This document shows positions 9,471 to 18,361 of a DNA stretch of 64,000 nt, in pieces. A program made the translations under genes and the position numbers. Every line of letters starts with the position of its first letter. Within the stretch, counting starts at the first letter, position 1. The notes beneath the pieces were generated by a model that was given only the letters and a program-made list of their open reading frames with translations, was not told where the DNA came from and searched no databases. Source of the DNA: Kosakonia quasisacchari (GTDB lineage Bacteria > Pseudomonadota > Gammaproteobacteria > Enterobacterales > Enterobacteriaceae); assembly GCF_004331415.1 (NCBI RefSeq), contig NZ_SJOP01000013.1, forward strand, positions 62,001 through 126,000, written 5' to 3'.

Positions 9471-10370
9471 TCAGGCAGAGAAAAAGGCCATTAATAGCGG
9501 CACAAGCAAGCTGAGAATAAAACCGTGCACAATGGCGGCGGGCACCAGCTCCAGGCCACCGGAGCGCTGAAGTACCGGCAGGGTGAAGTCCATCGATGTC
9601 GCCCCCGATAACCCAAGCGCGGTAGAACGGCTTTGGCGGACCAGGCCGGGGATCAGCATGATGGCAATTAACTCGCGCGCCAGATCGTTAAAGAAAGCAG
9701 CACTGCCGATCACCGGCCCGAACGACTCGGTGAGCAGGATGCCCGACAACGAGTACCAGCCAAATCCCGATGCCATCGCAAGGCCCGTTTTCAGCGGCAA
9801 GCCGAGGATCAGCGCATTAATTACACCGCCAATCAGCGAACTGACGGCAACTACCACGGCAATAATCATCCCACGACGGTTGAGGACAATCTGTTTCAGT
9901 GTCATCCCGCTGTTACGCAACTGAATACCCACCAACAGCAACAGGAAGATAAGCGTATATTCACTGGCTTCCGTGGCATAGCGTAAAAACGTCAGCCCGG
10001 AAAGACCAATGGCGAAACCGATAACCACCACACCGCACAGACGCAGGGATTCCAGCGCCATCGCAATGCGCGAAGGCAATTTTTCTTGTTGGTGTCGGTG
10101 ATGCCACGGCAGCGTGCGCTCCAGCCACAGCAGCGCAGCGGCGTTACACAGCAGGATCACCACCACGCTGACCGCAGAATAATGCAGTATCGCCAGTAAA
10201 TTCGCGCTGAGATTATCCAGAAAAGCAAGGCTTATCCCCATAAAAAAGAGGATCAGGTAGACAATCCAGCTAAGTAATTTATTGATAAGTTTGAGCGCCG
10301 CAGTGTGACGCAGGGGAACAAGATAACCGATGACCAACGGCAGAAGAATAATTAACAATCCTGAAAGCAT
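9471..10370 (-). CDS. lysO: L-lysine exporter LysO
   Basis: 299 residues from MLSGLLIILLPLVIGYL, matching the E. coli LysO (YbjE) start; an upstream in-frame extension of 17 residues is not supported. It is a polytopic inner-membrane protein with about eight hydrophobic segments and the conserved region ASGFGWYSLSGILLTESFGP followed by FFNDLARELIAI. LysO exports L-lysine and confers resistance to the antimetabolite thialysine. In E. coli it is controlled by ArgR and lysine; I did not find a clear ARG box here. It stands alone between hcp and aqpZ. Confidence 0.94.
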   Translation of the reverse strand: MLSGLLIILLPLVIGYLVPLRHTAALKLINKLLSWIVYLILFFMGISLAFLDNLSANLLAILHYSAVSVVVILLCNAAALLWLERTLPWHHRHQQEKLPSRIAMALESLRLCGVVVIGFAIGLSGLTFLRYATEASEYTLIFLLLLVGIQLRNSGMTLKQIVLNRRGMIIAVVVAVSSLIGGVINALILGLPLKTGLAMASGFGWYSLSGILLTESFGPVIGSAAFFNDLARELIAIMLIPGLVRQSRSTALGLSGATSMDFTLPVLQRSGGLELVPAAIVHGFILSLLVPLLMAFFSA

Positions 10371-10467
10371 GAAGCGCCCGAATCCTTGCAAAGTGAAAAC
10401 ACCGGGGAACACACTACCCAAAGGTGGAAAATGAGTAAAGCTGCGAAAAAATGAGAAAGATCATGCA

Positions 10468-10494
10468 AAAGACCCGGCATAAAACCGGGTCTTT
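10468..10494 (-). terminator. Terminator of aqpZ
   Basis: On the minus strand AAAGACCCGG / CCGGGTCTTT forms a 10-bp stem with a 7-base loop and a TTTT tail. It starts 4 bases after the aqpZ stop. Confidence 0.85.
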
Positions 10495-10497
10495 ATA

Positions 10498-11193
10498 TTA
10501 CGTGCGTTTTTCCAGCAGTGTGCGGTAGATAACGCCCCCGAGGATGCCGCCGATAATCGGCATCACCCAGAACAACCATAATTGCTCTAACGCCCAGCCA
10601 CCCTGAAAAATCGCCACAGCGGTGCTGCGCGCCGGGTTGACGGAGGTGTTGGTGACCGGGATGCTAATTAAATGGATTAACGTCAGCGCCAGGCCGATGG
10701 CGATGGGCGCAAAGCCAGTAGGGGCATTTTTATCTGTCGCACCGTGAATCACCAGCAAGAAACCGCAGGTCAGGACAATCTCAATAATCATGGCGGAATA
10801 CATTGAGTAATGTCCTGGCGAATGTTCTCCGTAACCGTTGGAGGCGAAACCGCTGGTCGCCGCATCGAAACCACTTTTACCGCTGGCAATCAAATAGAGT
10901 ACTGCTGCGGCAATAATGCCACCAACAAGTTGCGCAAGAATATATCCCACAACCTCTTTTGCCGGAAAACGGCCACCAGCCCACAGGCCGAGTGTGACTG
11001 CCGGATTAAAATGACCGCCAGAAATATGCCCGACGGCAAATGCCATGGTCATGACCGTTAAACCGAACGCCAGCGCGACGCCAGCAAAACCTATGCCGGT
11101 TTGCGGAAACGTCGCCGCCAGCACTGCGCTGCCGCAGCCGCCAAACACTAGCCAGAATGTGCCAAAACATTCCGCCGCTAATTTTCTAAACAT
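10498..11193 (-). CDS. aqpZ: Aquaporin Z water channel
   Basis: 231 residues, as in E. coli AqpZ. Six transmembrane helices and two NPA half-helices: HFNPAV (N63-A65) and SVNPARS (about 186-188). F43 of the ar/R selectivity filter is present in LAFGLTV, and the pore arginine follows the second NPA. This combination marks a water-selective channel rather than a glycerol facilitator. The ATG at 11193 has GAGGTGG just upstream; a GTG two codons earlier would overlap that site. Monocistronic, with its own terminator. Confidence 0.96.
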   Translation of the reverse strand: MFRKLAAECFGTFWLVFGGCGSAVLAATFPQTGIGFAGVALAFGLTVMTMAFAVGHISGGHFNPAVTLGLWAGGRFPAKEVVGYILAQLVGGIIAAAVLYLIASGKSGFDAATSGFASNGYGEHSPGHYSMYSAMIIEIVLTCGFLLVIHGATDKNAPTGFAPIAIGLALTLIHLISIPVTNTSVNPARSTAVAIFQGGWALEQLWLFWVMPIIGGILGGVIYRTLLEKRT

Positions 11194-11566
11194 AGCCACC
11201 TCGATAAAAAACAGAAACGGGTACAGGCCCGTGCCGTGTGTCAGACATCAATGGATGCGTGAATAAAAGCGTGCATATTTTCGGAATAACAAAATAAAAA
11301 GACGAGTTATAAAATCCAGTAAATTGATTTAATGTGGATAATTAATCGTAAGTTATTGCTTTTTATTGGTGCTAAGTTTCATCTTAAATTAAAAAATTAG
11401 AGTGATATGCTTTTAAATGATGCTGTTGATCTTTTTAAATATAACAACGACGGAATAATCGAATATATTTCAATAAAGTTTTGCACTTAGCGCGTGTTCT
11501 GCCGCTTTTCGTCCCGCTATACTTCTTAAAGAATAGACGGAAAAGCCCAGAGATGCCGGAGGAAGA
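11194..11566. other. Gene-free AT-rich gap between divergent aqpZ and ybjD
   Basis: About 370 bases with no convincing coding frame. It must contain the aqpZ and ybjD promoters. On the ybjD side, CTATACTT (around 11517-11524) could be a -10, also of RpoS type, but the -35 at the right spacing is poor. The centre (11280-11480) is very AT-rich and could be bent or bound by nucleoid proteins; nothing specific is seen. Confidence 0.5.
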
Positions 11567-13225
11567 ATGATTCTGGAGCGTGTGGAAATTGTCGGCTTTC
11601 GTGGCATTAATCGTTTATCGCTGATGCTTGAGCAGAACAACGTGCTAATTGGTGAAAATGCCTGGGGTAAATCAAGCCTGTTGGACGCGTTAACCCTGCT
11701 GCTGTCACCGGAAACGGATCTCTACCATTTTGTCCGCGATGATTTTTGGTTCCCGCCGGGGGATCTGCAAGGACGAGAACATCATCTGCATATTATTCTG
11801 ACTTTCCGCGAGTCCGAACCCGGACGTTACCGCACGCGGCGTTATCGACCGTTGGCAGATTGTTGGGTCGCCAGTAATGACGGTTATCGCCGTCTGTTCT
11901 ACCGGCACGAAGGTGAGCTTTCCGACGATGGCAGCGTAATGACGCTACGCGGTTTTCTCGATGCTCAGGGGGATTTGCTGCCGCTGGAGGACATTGATGA
12001 GAGTGCCCGCCACCTGGTGCGGCTGATGCCGGTACTGCGGCTTCGTGATGCACGCTTTATGCGCCGCATTCGTAACGGCAGCGTGCCGGACACGCCGTTG
12101 CTGGAAAACACGGCGCGTCAGCTTGATTTCCTCTCCCACGAATTAATCTCCCGCCCGCAAAATTTAACCGACGCGCAGATACGCCACGGGCTGTCGGCGA
12201 TGGTGCAATTACTGGAGCACTATTTTGCTGAGCAGGGCAGTGGCGCTTCACACCAGCGCTTGATGCGCCGTCGCTCTCATGACGAGCAACGCAGCTGGCG
12301 CTATCTCGACATTATCAACCGCATGATCGATAAGCCCGGCGGGCGAATGTACCGGGTTATTCTGCTGGGGTTTTTCGCCACATTGTTGCAGGCGAAAGGT
12401 TCGGTACACCTCGACCGTGACGCGCGGCCGCTATTGCTGGTGGAAGATCCGGAAACGCGGCTGCATCCGATCATGCTCTCTGTGGCCTGGCAGTTGCTGA
12501 ACTTGCTGCCGTTACAAAAGATAACCACCACCAACTCCGGTGAGCTGCTGTCGTTAACACCGGTTGAACATGTTTGTCGCCTGGTGCGTGAGTCTTCGCG
12601 TGTGGCGGCCTGGCGTCTTGGCCCAGGCGGTTTAAGTGCCGAAGATGGGCGGCGCATTGCGTTTCATATTCGCGTTAACCGGCCTTCTTCCCTGTTTGCC
12701 CGCTGCTGGTTGCTGGTGGAAGGGGAGACAGAGAACTGGGTTATCAATGAGCTGGCGCGCCAGTGCGGCCATCATTTCGATGCCGAAGGGGTGAAAATTA
12801 TTGAGTTTGCCCAGTCAGGCTTAAAGCCGCTGATTAAGTTTGCGCGCCGTATGGGCATTGAATGGCATGTACTAGTCGATGGTGACGAAGCCGGGAAGAA
12901 GTATGCCGCTACCGTGCGCAGCCTGCTCGATAACGACAGGGATCAGACGCGCGAACATTTGACTGAACTTCCGGCGCTGGATATGGAGCATTTTATGTAT
13001 CGCGAAGGGTTCGCGGATGTCTATCACCGCGTCGCACAGTTACCAGAAAATGTGTCGATGAATATGCGGCGTGTGATTATCAAAGCGATTCACCGTTCGT
13101 CAAAACCGGATCTGGCAATTGAAGTTGCGCTGGAAGCCGGAAGGCGCGGCGTGGAGTCGGTGCCGCATCTCTTTCGGAAAATGTTTTCCCGCGTGCTGTG
13201 GCTGGCACGCGGACGGGCAGATTAG
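11567..13225 (+). CDS. ybjD: OLD-family ATP-dependent endonuclease YbjD
   Basis: 552 residues, equal to E. coli YbjD. The N-terminal ABC/SMC-like ATPase has Walker A GENAWGKSS (about residues 29-37) and a Walker B in LLLVEDPETRLHP. The C-terminal Toprim nuclease domain starts at LLVEGETENWVINELA and includes the DGDEAG acidic pair. This is the overcoming-lysogenization-defect layout: RecF-like ATPase fused to Toprim. Family members cut DNA and some act in phage defence or repair; the role of YbjD itself is unclear. A strong GGAGGAAG precedes the ATG. Its stop overlaps that of convergent ybjX by three bases (TTAG). Confidence 0.92.
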   Translation: MILERVEIVGFRGINRLSLMLEQNNVLIGENAWGKSSLLDALTLLLSPETDLYHFVRDDFWFPPGDLQGREHHLHIILTFRESEPGRYRTRRYRPLADCWVASNDGYRRLFYRHEGELSDDGSVMTLRGFLDAQGDLLPLEDIDESARHLVRLMPVLRLRDARFMRRIRNGSVPDTPLLENTARQLDFLSHELISRPQNLTDAQIRHGLSAMVQLLEHYFAEQGSGASHQRLMRRRSHDEQRSWRYLDIINRMIDKPGGRMYRVILLGFFATLLQAKGSVHLDRDARPLLLVEDPETRLHPIMLSVAWQLLNLLPLQKITTTNSGELLSLTPVEHVCRLVRESSRVAAWRLGPGGLSAEDGRRIAFHIRVNRPSSLFARCWLLVEGETENWVINELARQCGHHFDAEGVKIIEFAQSGLKPLIKFARRMGIEWHVLVDGDEAGKKYAATVRSLLDNDRDQTREHLTELPALDMEHFMYREGFADVYHRVAQLPENVSMNMRRVIIKAIHRSSKPDLAIEVALEAGRRGVESVPHLFRKMFSRVLWLARGRAD

Positions 13226-14178
13226 TTCTGGCAGTGAGCGGCAGTCTGTGCCTGCAGGCTGTCGAGCAGCTCGTAGCGGCGGCGATACTCAGAACGCTTT
13301 TTGCTGGCGATCTCTTCCATCGGTTTGCGCGGCATCACCAGCGGCAACATAAAGTCGCCGTGCTGGTCGGCAACGGCACCCAGCGATTCCCAGAAGCTGT
13401 TGTAATCGGCATGCAGCAGCCCCTGTTTTTTCTTGCGATAACGGGCGTTGCGGTAGATATGCGTTTCATTGCTGACGGCGCGGATCTCTTCCACTTGCAG
13501 AAATTTCGCCATCGTCATGGCAGTTTCCACCAGCAGACGTTTCGGGAATAGCCCATGACACGCTTTGGTCGCTATCTGAATCGCCTCATGCGGAACATGC
13601 GCTTTTGCGCCTTGCAGCCCACCAATATAGAGCGTGGTTTTGCCAGCGAATTGGCACAAAGTAAAGGTGAGAGCCGCCAGCACGGTACCTTGGGCATCGC
13701 AGAAAACCAGTGTCGCTTCGCCCTCTTTATCCAGCATGAAATCTGAACGCAACCGCAGCGAATAGGCCTGCTCATCTTTACCGGTCAGCACGGCCAGCGT
13801 GAGGCCGGGTTTGCTGAGATAGCTGTTGATAAGCGCGGCGGGCAACAGGCGAATCATATTTTCATAGTGCCAGCATATAGCTTGTGCCGTTTGCGTGCGG
13901 TTCATATTGATTGACAGCCAAGGGCGATGTAACCGGCACGGTAGCCCGGGTTGAACGTGCAGCATCTGCGCCAGGAGGGGTTGCTGGGCCAGGTGAGTCA
14001 GATAGCTGGCGGTGCTGACCGGTGTGGTCAACGAGCGCAGCAAAAATTTGCGACGATATGCCGGGTTCTGCCAGGCGCGGCCCGGCATCAATTCGCCGGA
14101 AAATAAACAACGAAAAAGCTGCCCGGCGGTTTTTGGCAAAGGCAGTTCAGTATGAGTAGCTTGAACGATGGTGGACAT
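13222..14178 (-). CDS. ybjX: YbjX, VirK/YbjX family (DUF535) protein
   Basis: 318 residues from MSTIVQATHTELPLP. A start 20 codons upstream (14238) is also open; neither has a strong ribosome site, so the N-terminus is uncertain. The family (DUF535) includes Shigella/Salmonella VirK. Conserved stretches visible: PGLPCRLHRPW, RLRSDFMLDKEGE and the C-terminal KKRSEYRRRYELL. Salmonella VirK and YbjX belong to the PhoP regulon and affect resistance to antimicrobial peptides; the molecular function is unknown. A PhoP-box-like repeat lies in the shared region with divergent macA. Confidence 0.88.
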   Translation of the reverse strand: MSTIVQATHTELPLPKTAGQLFRCLFSGELMPGRAWQNPAYRRKFLLRSLTTPVSTASYLTHLAQQPLLAQMLHVQPGLPCRLHRPWLSINMNRTQTAQAICWHYENMIRLLPAALINSYLSKPGLTLAVLTGKDEQAYSLRLRSDFMLDKEGEATLVFCDAQGTVLAALTFTLCQFAGKTTLYIGGLQGAKAHVPHEAIQIATKACHGLFPKRLLVETAMTMAKFLQVEEIRAVSNETHIYRNARYRKKKQGLLHADYNSFWESLGAVADQHGDFMLPLVMPRKPMEEIASKKRSEYRRRYELLDSLQAQTAAHCQN

Positions 14179-14270
14179 GTTGAAATCCGTGATGTGACGA
14201 GCATGCCGCAATTTCAACAGCTCCTCTCTCAATGCCATCTAAATGAATGATGGAGGAAATGCGAATTTTT

Positions 14271-14287
14271 TGTTTCGTTGATGTTTT
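14271..14287 (+). promoter_or_regulatory. PhoP-box-like direct repeat between ybjX and macA
   Basis: TGTTTC-GTTGA-TGTTTT: two hexamers, each 5 of 6 to TGTTTA, with the 5-base spacer typical of PhoP boxes; a third TGTTTA-like copy follows at 14286-14292. Both neighbours belong to gene families tied to PhoPQ in enterobacteria (ybjX activated; macAB repressed in Salmonella). Simple T-rich sequence could give this by chance. Confidence 0.3.
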
Positions 14288-14340
14288 GTTTAGTTAAGAT
14301 TGGTCTCTATAAACTGCATGTCCGATTATCTGGGATTTTT

Positions 14341-15453
14341 ATGAAACTGAAGGGAAAACGCAGGACGGTAATGATTGTGCTGGCAGTAGTTGTTTTACTG
14401 GCGGCGTTTTGGTTGTGGGGCAAACTCAATGCTCCTGTTGTCCAGTATCAGACGCTGATTGTGCGGCCGGGTGAATTACAACAAAGCGTGCTGGCGACCG
14501 GGAAGCTGGATGCGCTTCGTAAAGTTGATGTTGGCGCTCAGGTAAATGGTCAGTTAAAAACGCTGTCGGTGAATATCGGCGACAAGGTAAAGAAAGATCA
14601 GCTCCTGGGCGTGATCGACCCCGATCAGGCGGAAAACCAAATCAAGGAAGTGGATGCGACCTTAATGGAACTGCGGGCGCAGCGCCGTCAGGCGCAGGCT
14701 GAATTGAAGCTGGCGCAGGTGACGTTAGCGCGCCAGCAGCAACTGGTGAAAAGCAATTTGATCTCCCGTCAGGATCTGGACACCTCGGCGACGGATGTGG
14801 CGGTAAAAGAAGCGCAAATCGGTACCATTGATGCCCAGATCAAACGCAACCAGGCAACGCTGGATACCGCAAAAACCAATCTTGATTACACACGCATTCT
14901 TGCGCCGATGGCTGGTGAAGTGACGCAAATTACCACGTTGCAGGGCCAGACGGTGATTGCCGTGCAACAAGCACCGAACATCCTGACGCTGGCCGATATG
15001 AGCACGATGCTGGTGAAAGCGCAGGTTTCCGAAGCGGATGTCATACACCTCAAACCTGGGCAAAAAGCGTGGTTCACCGTGCTGGGCGATCCGGGAACGC
15101 GCTATGAAGGCGAGCTGAAAGATATCCTGCCAACGCCAGAAAAGGTCAACGATGCGATTTTTTACTATGCGCGCTTTGAAGTGCCAAACCCGGAGGGTGT
15201 GCTGCGCCTTGATATGACCGCGCAGGTACATATCCAACTGACCGGCCTGAAAAATGTGATCACTATTCCGCTGGCGGCGCTTGGCGATCCGGTGGGGGAT
15301 AACCGTTACAAAGTGAAGGTGCTACGTAATGGCGAAACCCGCGAGCGCGAGGTGACGTTGGGTGCACGCAATGATACGGAAGTGGTGGTAACGAAAGGCC
15401 TGGATGCGGGCGAAGAAGTGGTGATTGGCGAGAAAAGTGGAGCGGCGCAATGA
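14341..15453 (+). CDS. macA: MacA periplasmic adaptor of the MacAB-TolC efflux pump
   Basis: 370 residues (E. coli 371). The start at 14341 (MKLKGKRR) matches the family; longer upstream reading is unlikely. Order of parts: short cytoplasmic head, single membrane anchor (about 10-28, [14 protein letters not shown]), lipoyl/barrel-sandwich halves, and a long alpha-helical coiled coil (about 90-180, rich in A, Q, K, E), then beta-barrel ([21 protein letters not shown]) and membrane-proximal domain. It links MacB to TolC and stimulates MacB ATPase. Exports macrolides, and heme precursors or enterotoxin in some species. Overlaps macB by 4 bases (ATGA). Confidence 0.95.
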   Translation: MKLKGKRRTVMIVLAVVVLLAAFWLWGKLNAPVVQYQTLIVRPGELQQSVLATGKLDALRKVDVGAQVNGQLKTLSVNIGDKVKKDQLLGVIDPDQAENQIKEVDATLMELRAQRRQAQAELKLAQVTLARQQQLVKSNLISRQDLDTSATDVAVKEAQIGTIDAQIKRNQATLDTAKTNLDYTRILAPMAGEVTQITTLQGQTVIAVQQAPNILTLADMSTMLVKAQVSEADVIHLKPGQKAWFTVLGDPGTRYEGELKDILPTPEKVNDAIFYYARFEVPNPEGVLRLDMTAQVHIQLTGLKNVITIPLAALGDPVGDNRYKVKVLRNGETREREVTLGARNDTEVVVTKGLDAGEEVVIGEKSGAAQ

Positions 15454-17396
15454 CCGCATTGCTGGATCTGAATAATATCCGCCGCAGTTACCCGTCCGGT
15501 GACGGACAGGTCGAGGTGCTAAAAGGCATCACGCTGCGCATTAATGCGGGCGAAATGGTGGCGATTGTTGGTGCATCCGGCTCCGGTAAATCCACGCTGA
15601 TGAACATTCTGGGTTGCCTGGATAAACCCACCAGCGGCACTTACCGGGTGGCGGGAACGGATGTGTCGTTGCTCAGTAGCGACCAGCTTGCACAGCTGCG
15701 CCGCGAACATTTCGGTTTTATCTTTCAGCGTTATCATCTGCTTTCTCATTTGACGGCCGCGCAGAATGTCGAGGTTCCGGCGGTGTATGCGGGGACGGAA
15801 CGCAAAGCGCGGCTGGAGCGCGCAAAAGTATTACTGACCCGCTTAGGATTGGGTGAGCGGGCTGATTATCAGCCGTCGCAGCTTTCTGGTGGCCAGCAGC
15901 AGCGCGTGAGTATTGCCCGCGCGTTAATGAATGGTGGGCAGGTGATTCTGGCCGATGAACCGACCGGCGCGCTCGATAGCCACTCTGGCGAAGAGGTGAT
16001 GGCAATCCTGCATCAGCTGCGTGATCGCGGACATACGGTAATTATCGTGACTCACGACCCGCAAATTGCTGCGCAGGCGGAGCGGGTAATTGAAATTCGT
16101 GATGGCGAGATAATCAGTAATCCGCCAGCCAAAACGGAAGCCGCCTCGCCCGCGAACCATGATGCAGTAATGACGCAAGCCGGGGGCTGGCGGCAGTTCG
16201 TCAGCCGTTTTCAGGAAGCGCTGACCATGGCCTGGCGCGCCATGGCGGCCAATAAAATGCGCACCTTTCTGACCATGCTCGGCATTATTATCGGTATTGC
16301 GTCGGTGGTATCAATTGTGGTGGTCGGTGATGCCGCTAAACAGCTGGTGCTGGCGGATATTCGCTCAATAGGCACCAACACTATCGATGTCTATCCCGGC
16401 AAAGATTTTGGTGACGACGAGCCGCAATACCAGCAGGCACTGAAATATGATGATTTGCAGGCGATTCAAAAACAGCCCTGGGTAAAATCTGCCACCCCTG
16501 CCGTTTCACAAAATCTGCGTTTGCGCTACGGCAATATTGATGTGGCGGCGAGCGCCAATGGCGTGAGCGGGCAATATTTTAATGTGTATGGTATGACGTT
16601 CAGCGAAGGGGCTTCGTTTAACGAGGAGCAGCTCAAAGGCCGTGCGCAGGTGGTGGTGCTCGACAGCAACGCCCGTCGTCAGTTATTCCCCAATAAAGTC
16701 AGCGTGGTCGGTGAGGTGATCCTGGTTGGCAACATGCCCGCGACGGTGATTGGCGTGGCGGAGGAGAAGCAGTCGATGTTTGGCAGCAGCAAGATCCTGC
16801 GGGTCTGGCTGCCGTATAGCACCATCTCCGGGCGTATTATGGGGCAGTCCTGGTTAAACTCAATTACGGTGCGGGTGAATGAGGGCTACAGCAGCGAACA
16901 GGCGGAACAGCAGCTTACGCGGTTGCTCAGCTTGCGCCACGGTAAGAAAGATTTCTTCGTCTGGAATATGGACGGGGTCTTGAAAACGGCAGAAAAGACC
17001 ACACGTACTCTTCAGCTGTTTTTGACGCTGGTGGCGGTCATTTCGTTGCTGGTTGGCGGTATCGGCGTAATGAATATTATGCTGGTATCGGTCACCGAGC
17101 GGACTCGAGAGATTGGCATCAGGATGGCAGTTGGCGCCCGGGCCGGCGATGTCTTGTCGCAGTTTCTGATTGAGGCGGTATTTGTTTGCCTTGTTGGTGG
17201 CGCGCTCGGCGTCACGCTATCCATGCTGATTGCCTTTACGTTGCAGCTCTTTTTACCAGGCTGGGAGATTGGCTTTTCGCCGGTGGCGCTATTAACTGCG
17301 TTTTTGTGTTCGACGTTTACCGGTGTGCTGTTTGGTTGGTTGCCTGCGCGTAATGCCGCACGGCTGGACCCGGTGGATGCACTGGCTCGCGAGTAA
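15450..17396 (+). CDS. macB: MacB ABC-type efflux permease/ATPase
   Basis: 648 residues, the same as E. coli MacB. The N-terminal ABC ATPase has Walker [10 protein letters not shown] (41-49), signature LSGGQQQR (about 145-152) and Walker [13 protein letters not shown]. It is followed by the first membrane helix ([21 protein letters not shown]), a large periplasmic domain, and three further helices near the C-terminus ([20 protein letters not shown] and onward). MacB is a mechanotransmitter: it does not carry substrate across the inner membrane but pumps periplasmic substrate out through MacA and TolC. Translationally coupled to macA; a terminator follows. Confidence 0.96.
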   Translation: MTALLDLNNIRRSYPSGDGQVEVLKGITLRINAGEMVAIVGASGSGKSTLMNILGCLDKPTSGTYRVAGTDVSLLSSDQLAQLRREHFGFIFQRYHLLSHLTAAQNVEVPAVYAGTERKARLERAKVLLTRLGLGERADYQPSQLSGGQQQRVSIARALMNGGQVILADEPTGALDSHSGEEVMAILHQLRDRGHTVIIVTHDPQIAAQAERVIEIRDGEIISNPPAKTEAASPANHDAVMTQAGGWRQFVSRFQEALTMAWRAMAANKMRTFLTMLGIIIGIASVVSIVVVGDAAKQLVLADIRSIGTNTIDVYPGKDFGDDEPQYQQALKYDDLQAIQKQPWVKSATPAVSQNLRLRYGNIDVAASANGVSGQYFNVYGMTFSEGASFNEEQLKGRAQVVVLDSNARRQLFPNKVSVVGEVILVGNMPATVIGVAEEKQSMFGSSKILRVWLPYSTISGRIMGQSWLNSITVRVNEGYSSEQAEQQLTRLLSLRHGKKDFFVWNMDGVLKTAEKTTRTLQLFLTLVAVISLLVGGIGVMNIMLVSVTERTREIGIRMAVGARAGDVLSQFLIEAVFVCLVGGALGVTLSMLIAFTLQLFLPGWEIGFSPVALLTAFLCSTFTGVLFGWLPARNAARLDPVDALARE

Positions 17397-17400
17397 TAAA

Positions 17401-17428
17401 AATGCCAGCCGATTGGGCTGGCATTTTG
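17401..17428. terminator. Bidirectional terminator between macB and cspD
   Basis: AATGCCAGCC / GGCTGGCATT, a perfect 10-bp stem with a 5-base loop. T-rich on both sides (TTTTG on plus, TTTTTATT on minus), so it can end macB and cspD. Confidence 0.85.
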
Positions 17429-17460
17429 ACTGCGGCATGTACACAATGTGATAACAGGCT

Positions 17461-17682
17461 TCAGGCCATGGCTTCCACTTCTACGGGCACGATGACGCTG
17501 GCATGATTGCCTTTAGGGCCTTGGTGTACATCAAACCGGACAGTCTGCCCGGCTTTTAACGTTCTGTAACCATCCATTTGAATGGTGGAGTAATGCGCGA
17601 AGATATCTTCGCCGCCGCCTTCAGGGCAGATAAAACCAAACCCTTTGGCATTGTTGAACCACTTAACAGTACCCGTTTCCAT
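17461..17682 (-). CDS. cspD: Cold shock-like protein CspD, replication inhibitor
   Basis: 73 residues, a single cold-shock domain. RNP1 KGFGFI (13-18) and RNP2 DIFAHY (26-31) are intact; it begins METGTVKWFN. The C-terminal tail VPVEVEAMA is longer than in CspA, which identifies it as CspD. CspD is induced in stationary phase and starvation, not cold; it dimerises, binds single-stranded DNA/RNA and inhibits replication; overproduction is toxic and it is degraded by Lon. It diverges from clpS, as in E. coli. Confidence 0.95.
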   Translation of the reverse strand: METGTVKWFNNAKGFGFICPEGGGEDIFAHYSTIQMDGYRTLKAGQTVRFDVHQGPKGNHASVIVPVEVEAMA

Positions 17683-18010
17683 GCTTCGACATCCTTCGTA
17701 AATCTTATTTAAGTAAGATGGAATGAACCGGTGGTAGAGCTAGCGGGCTGTTCAAAACCTCGCCAACTCTCGACTGTACAATTTAGATAATTCGTATAAC
17801 GCGTCAAGCATTTGGCAGGGGTTCTGGGAGGCGGCGCATCAAAATTTTGAAGCAGTTAACGCTATTACAAAGGAATGTGACAGCCGTCGCGAATGACAAC
17901 GATAGATGATTGTTATCTGACATCTGATGTAGATTGAAAATACATCTAGACTCATGTAATCGGCCGATTAAACGCTGCCGGAAACTGTAACCTAAGATGA
18001 AACGCTAACG
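17683..18010. other. cspD-clpS divergent regulatory gap
   Basis: 328 bases with no gene. It holds the promoters for cspD and clpS-clpA. GATGTA-N9-TACATC (17926-17946) is an inverted repeat beside a possible clpS -35 (TTGAAA at 17934) with TGTAAT 15 bases on; spacing is short, so this promoter is tentative. Confidence 0.4.
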
Positions 18011-18331
18011 ATGGGTAAGAGTAATAGCTGGCTGGATTTCGACCAATTGGCGGAAGATAAACTGCGCGATGCGCTAAAACCGCCATCCATGTATAAAGTT
18101 ATGTTAATGAACGATGATTACACGCCAATGGAATTTGTTATTGACGTGCTACAAAAGTTCTTTTCTTATGATGTAGAACGTGCAACGCAACTGATGCTTA
18201 CGGTTCACTATCACGGCAGGGCCATTTGTGGTGTTTTCACCGCCGAGGTTGCCGAGACGAAAGTCGCAATGGTGAACAAGTACGCAAGGGAGAACGAGCA
18301 TCCGTTGCTGTGTACGCTGGAAAGAGCCTGA
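18011..18331 (+). CDS. clpS: ClpS adaptor for N-end rule degradation
   Basis: 106 residues, as in E. coli. ClpS binds N-terminal Leu, Phe, Tyr and Trp and delivers such proteins to ClpA, while blocking ClpA action on ssrA-tagged proteins. The binding pocket residues are visible: N34-D35 ([11 protein letters not shown]) and H66 (VHYHGR). The flexible N-terminal 20 residues needed for delivery are present. It lies 30 bases upstream of clpA. The transferase that creates some of its substrates, Aat, is encoded 4.5 kb downstream. Confidence 0.97.
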   Translation: MGKSNSWLDFDQLAEDKLRDALKPPSMYKVMLMNDDYTPMEFVIDVLQKFFSYDVERATQLMLTVHYHGRAICGVFTAEVAETKVAMVNKYARENEHPLLCTLERA

Positions 18332-18361
18332 ATGCAGGTATAAAACTTGGGGGAGGTGCCT

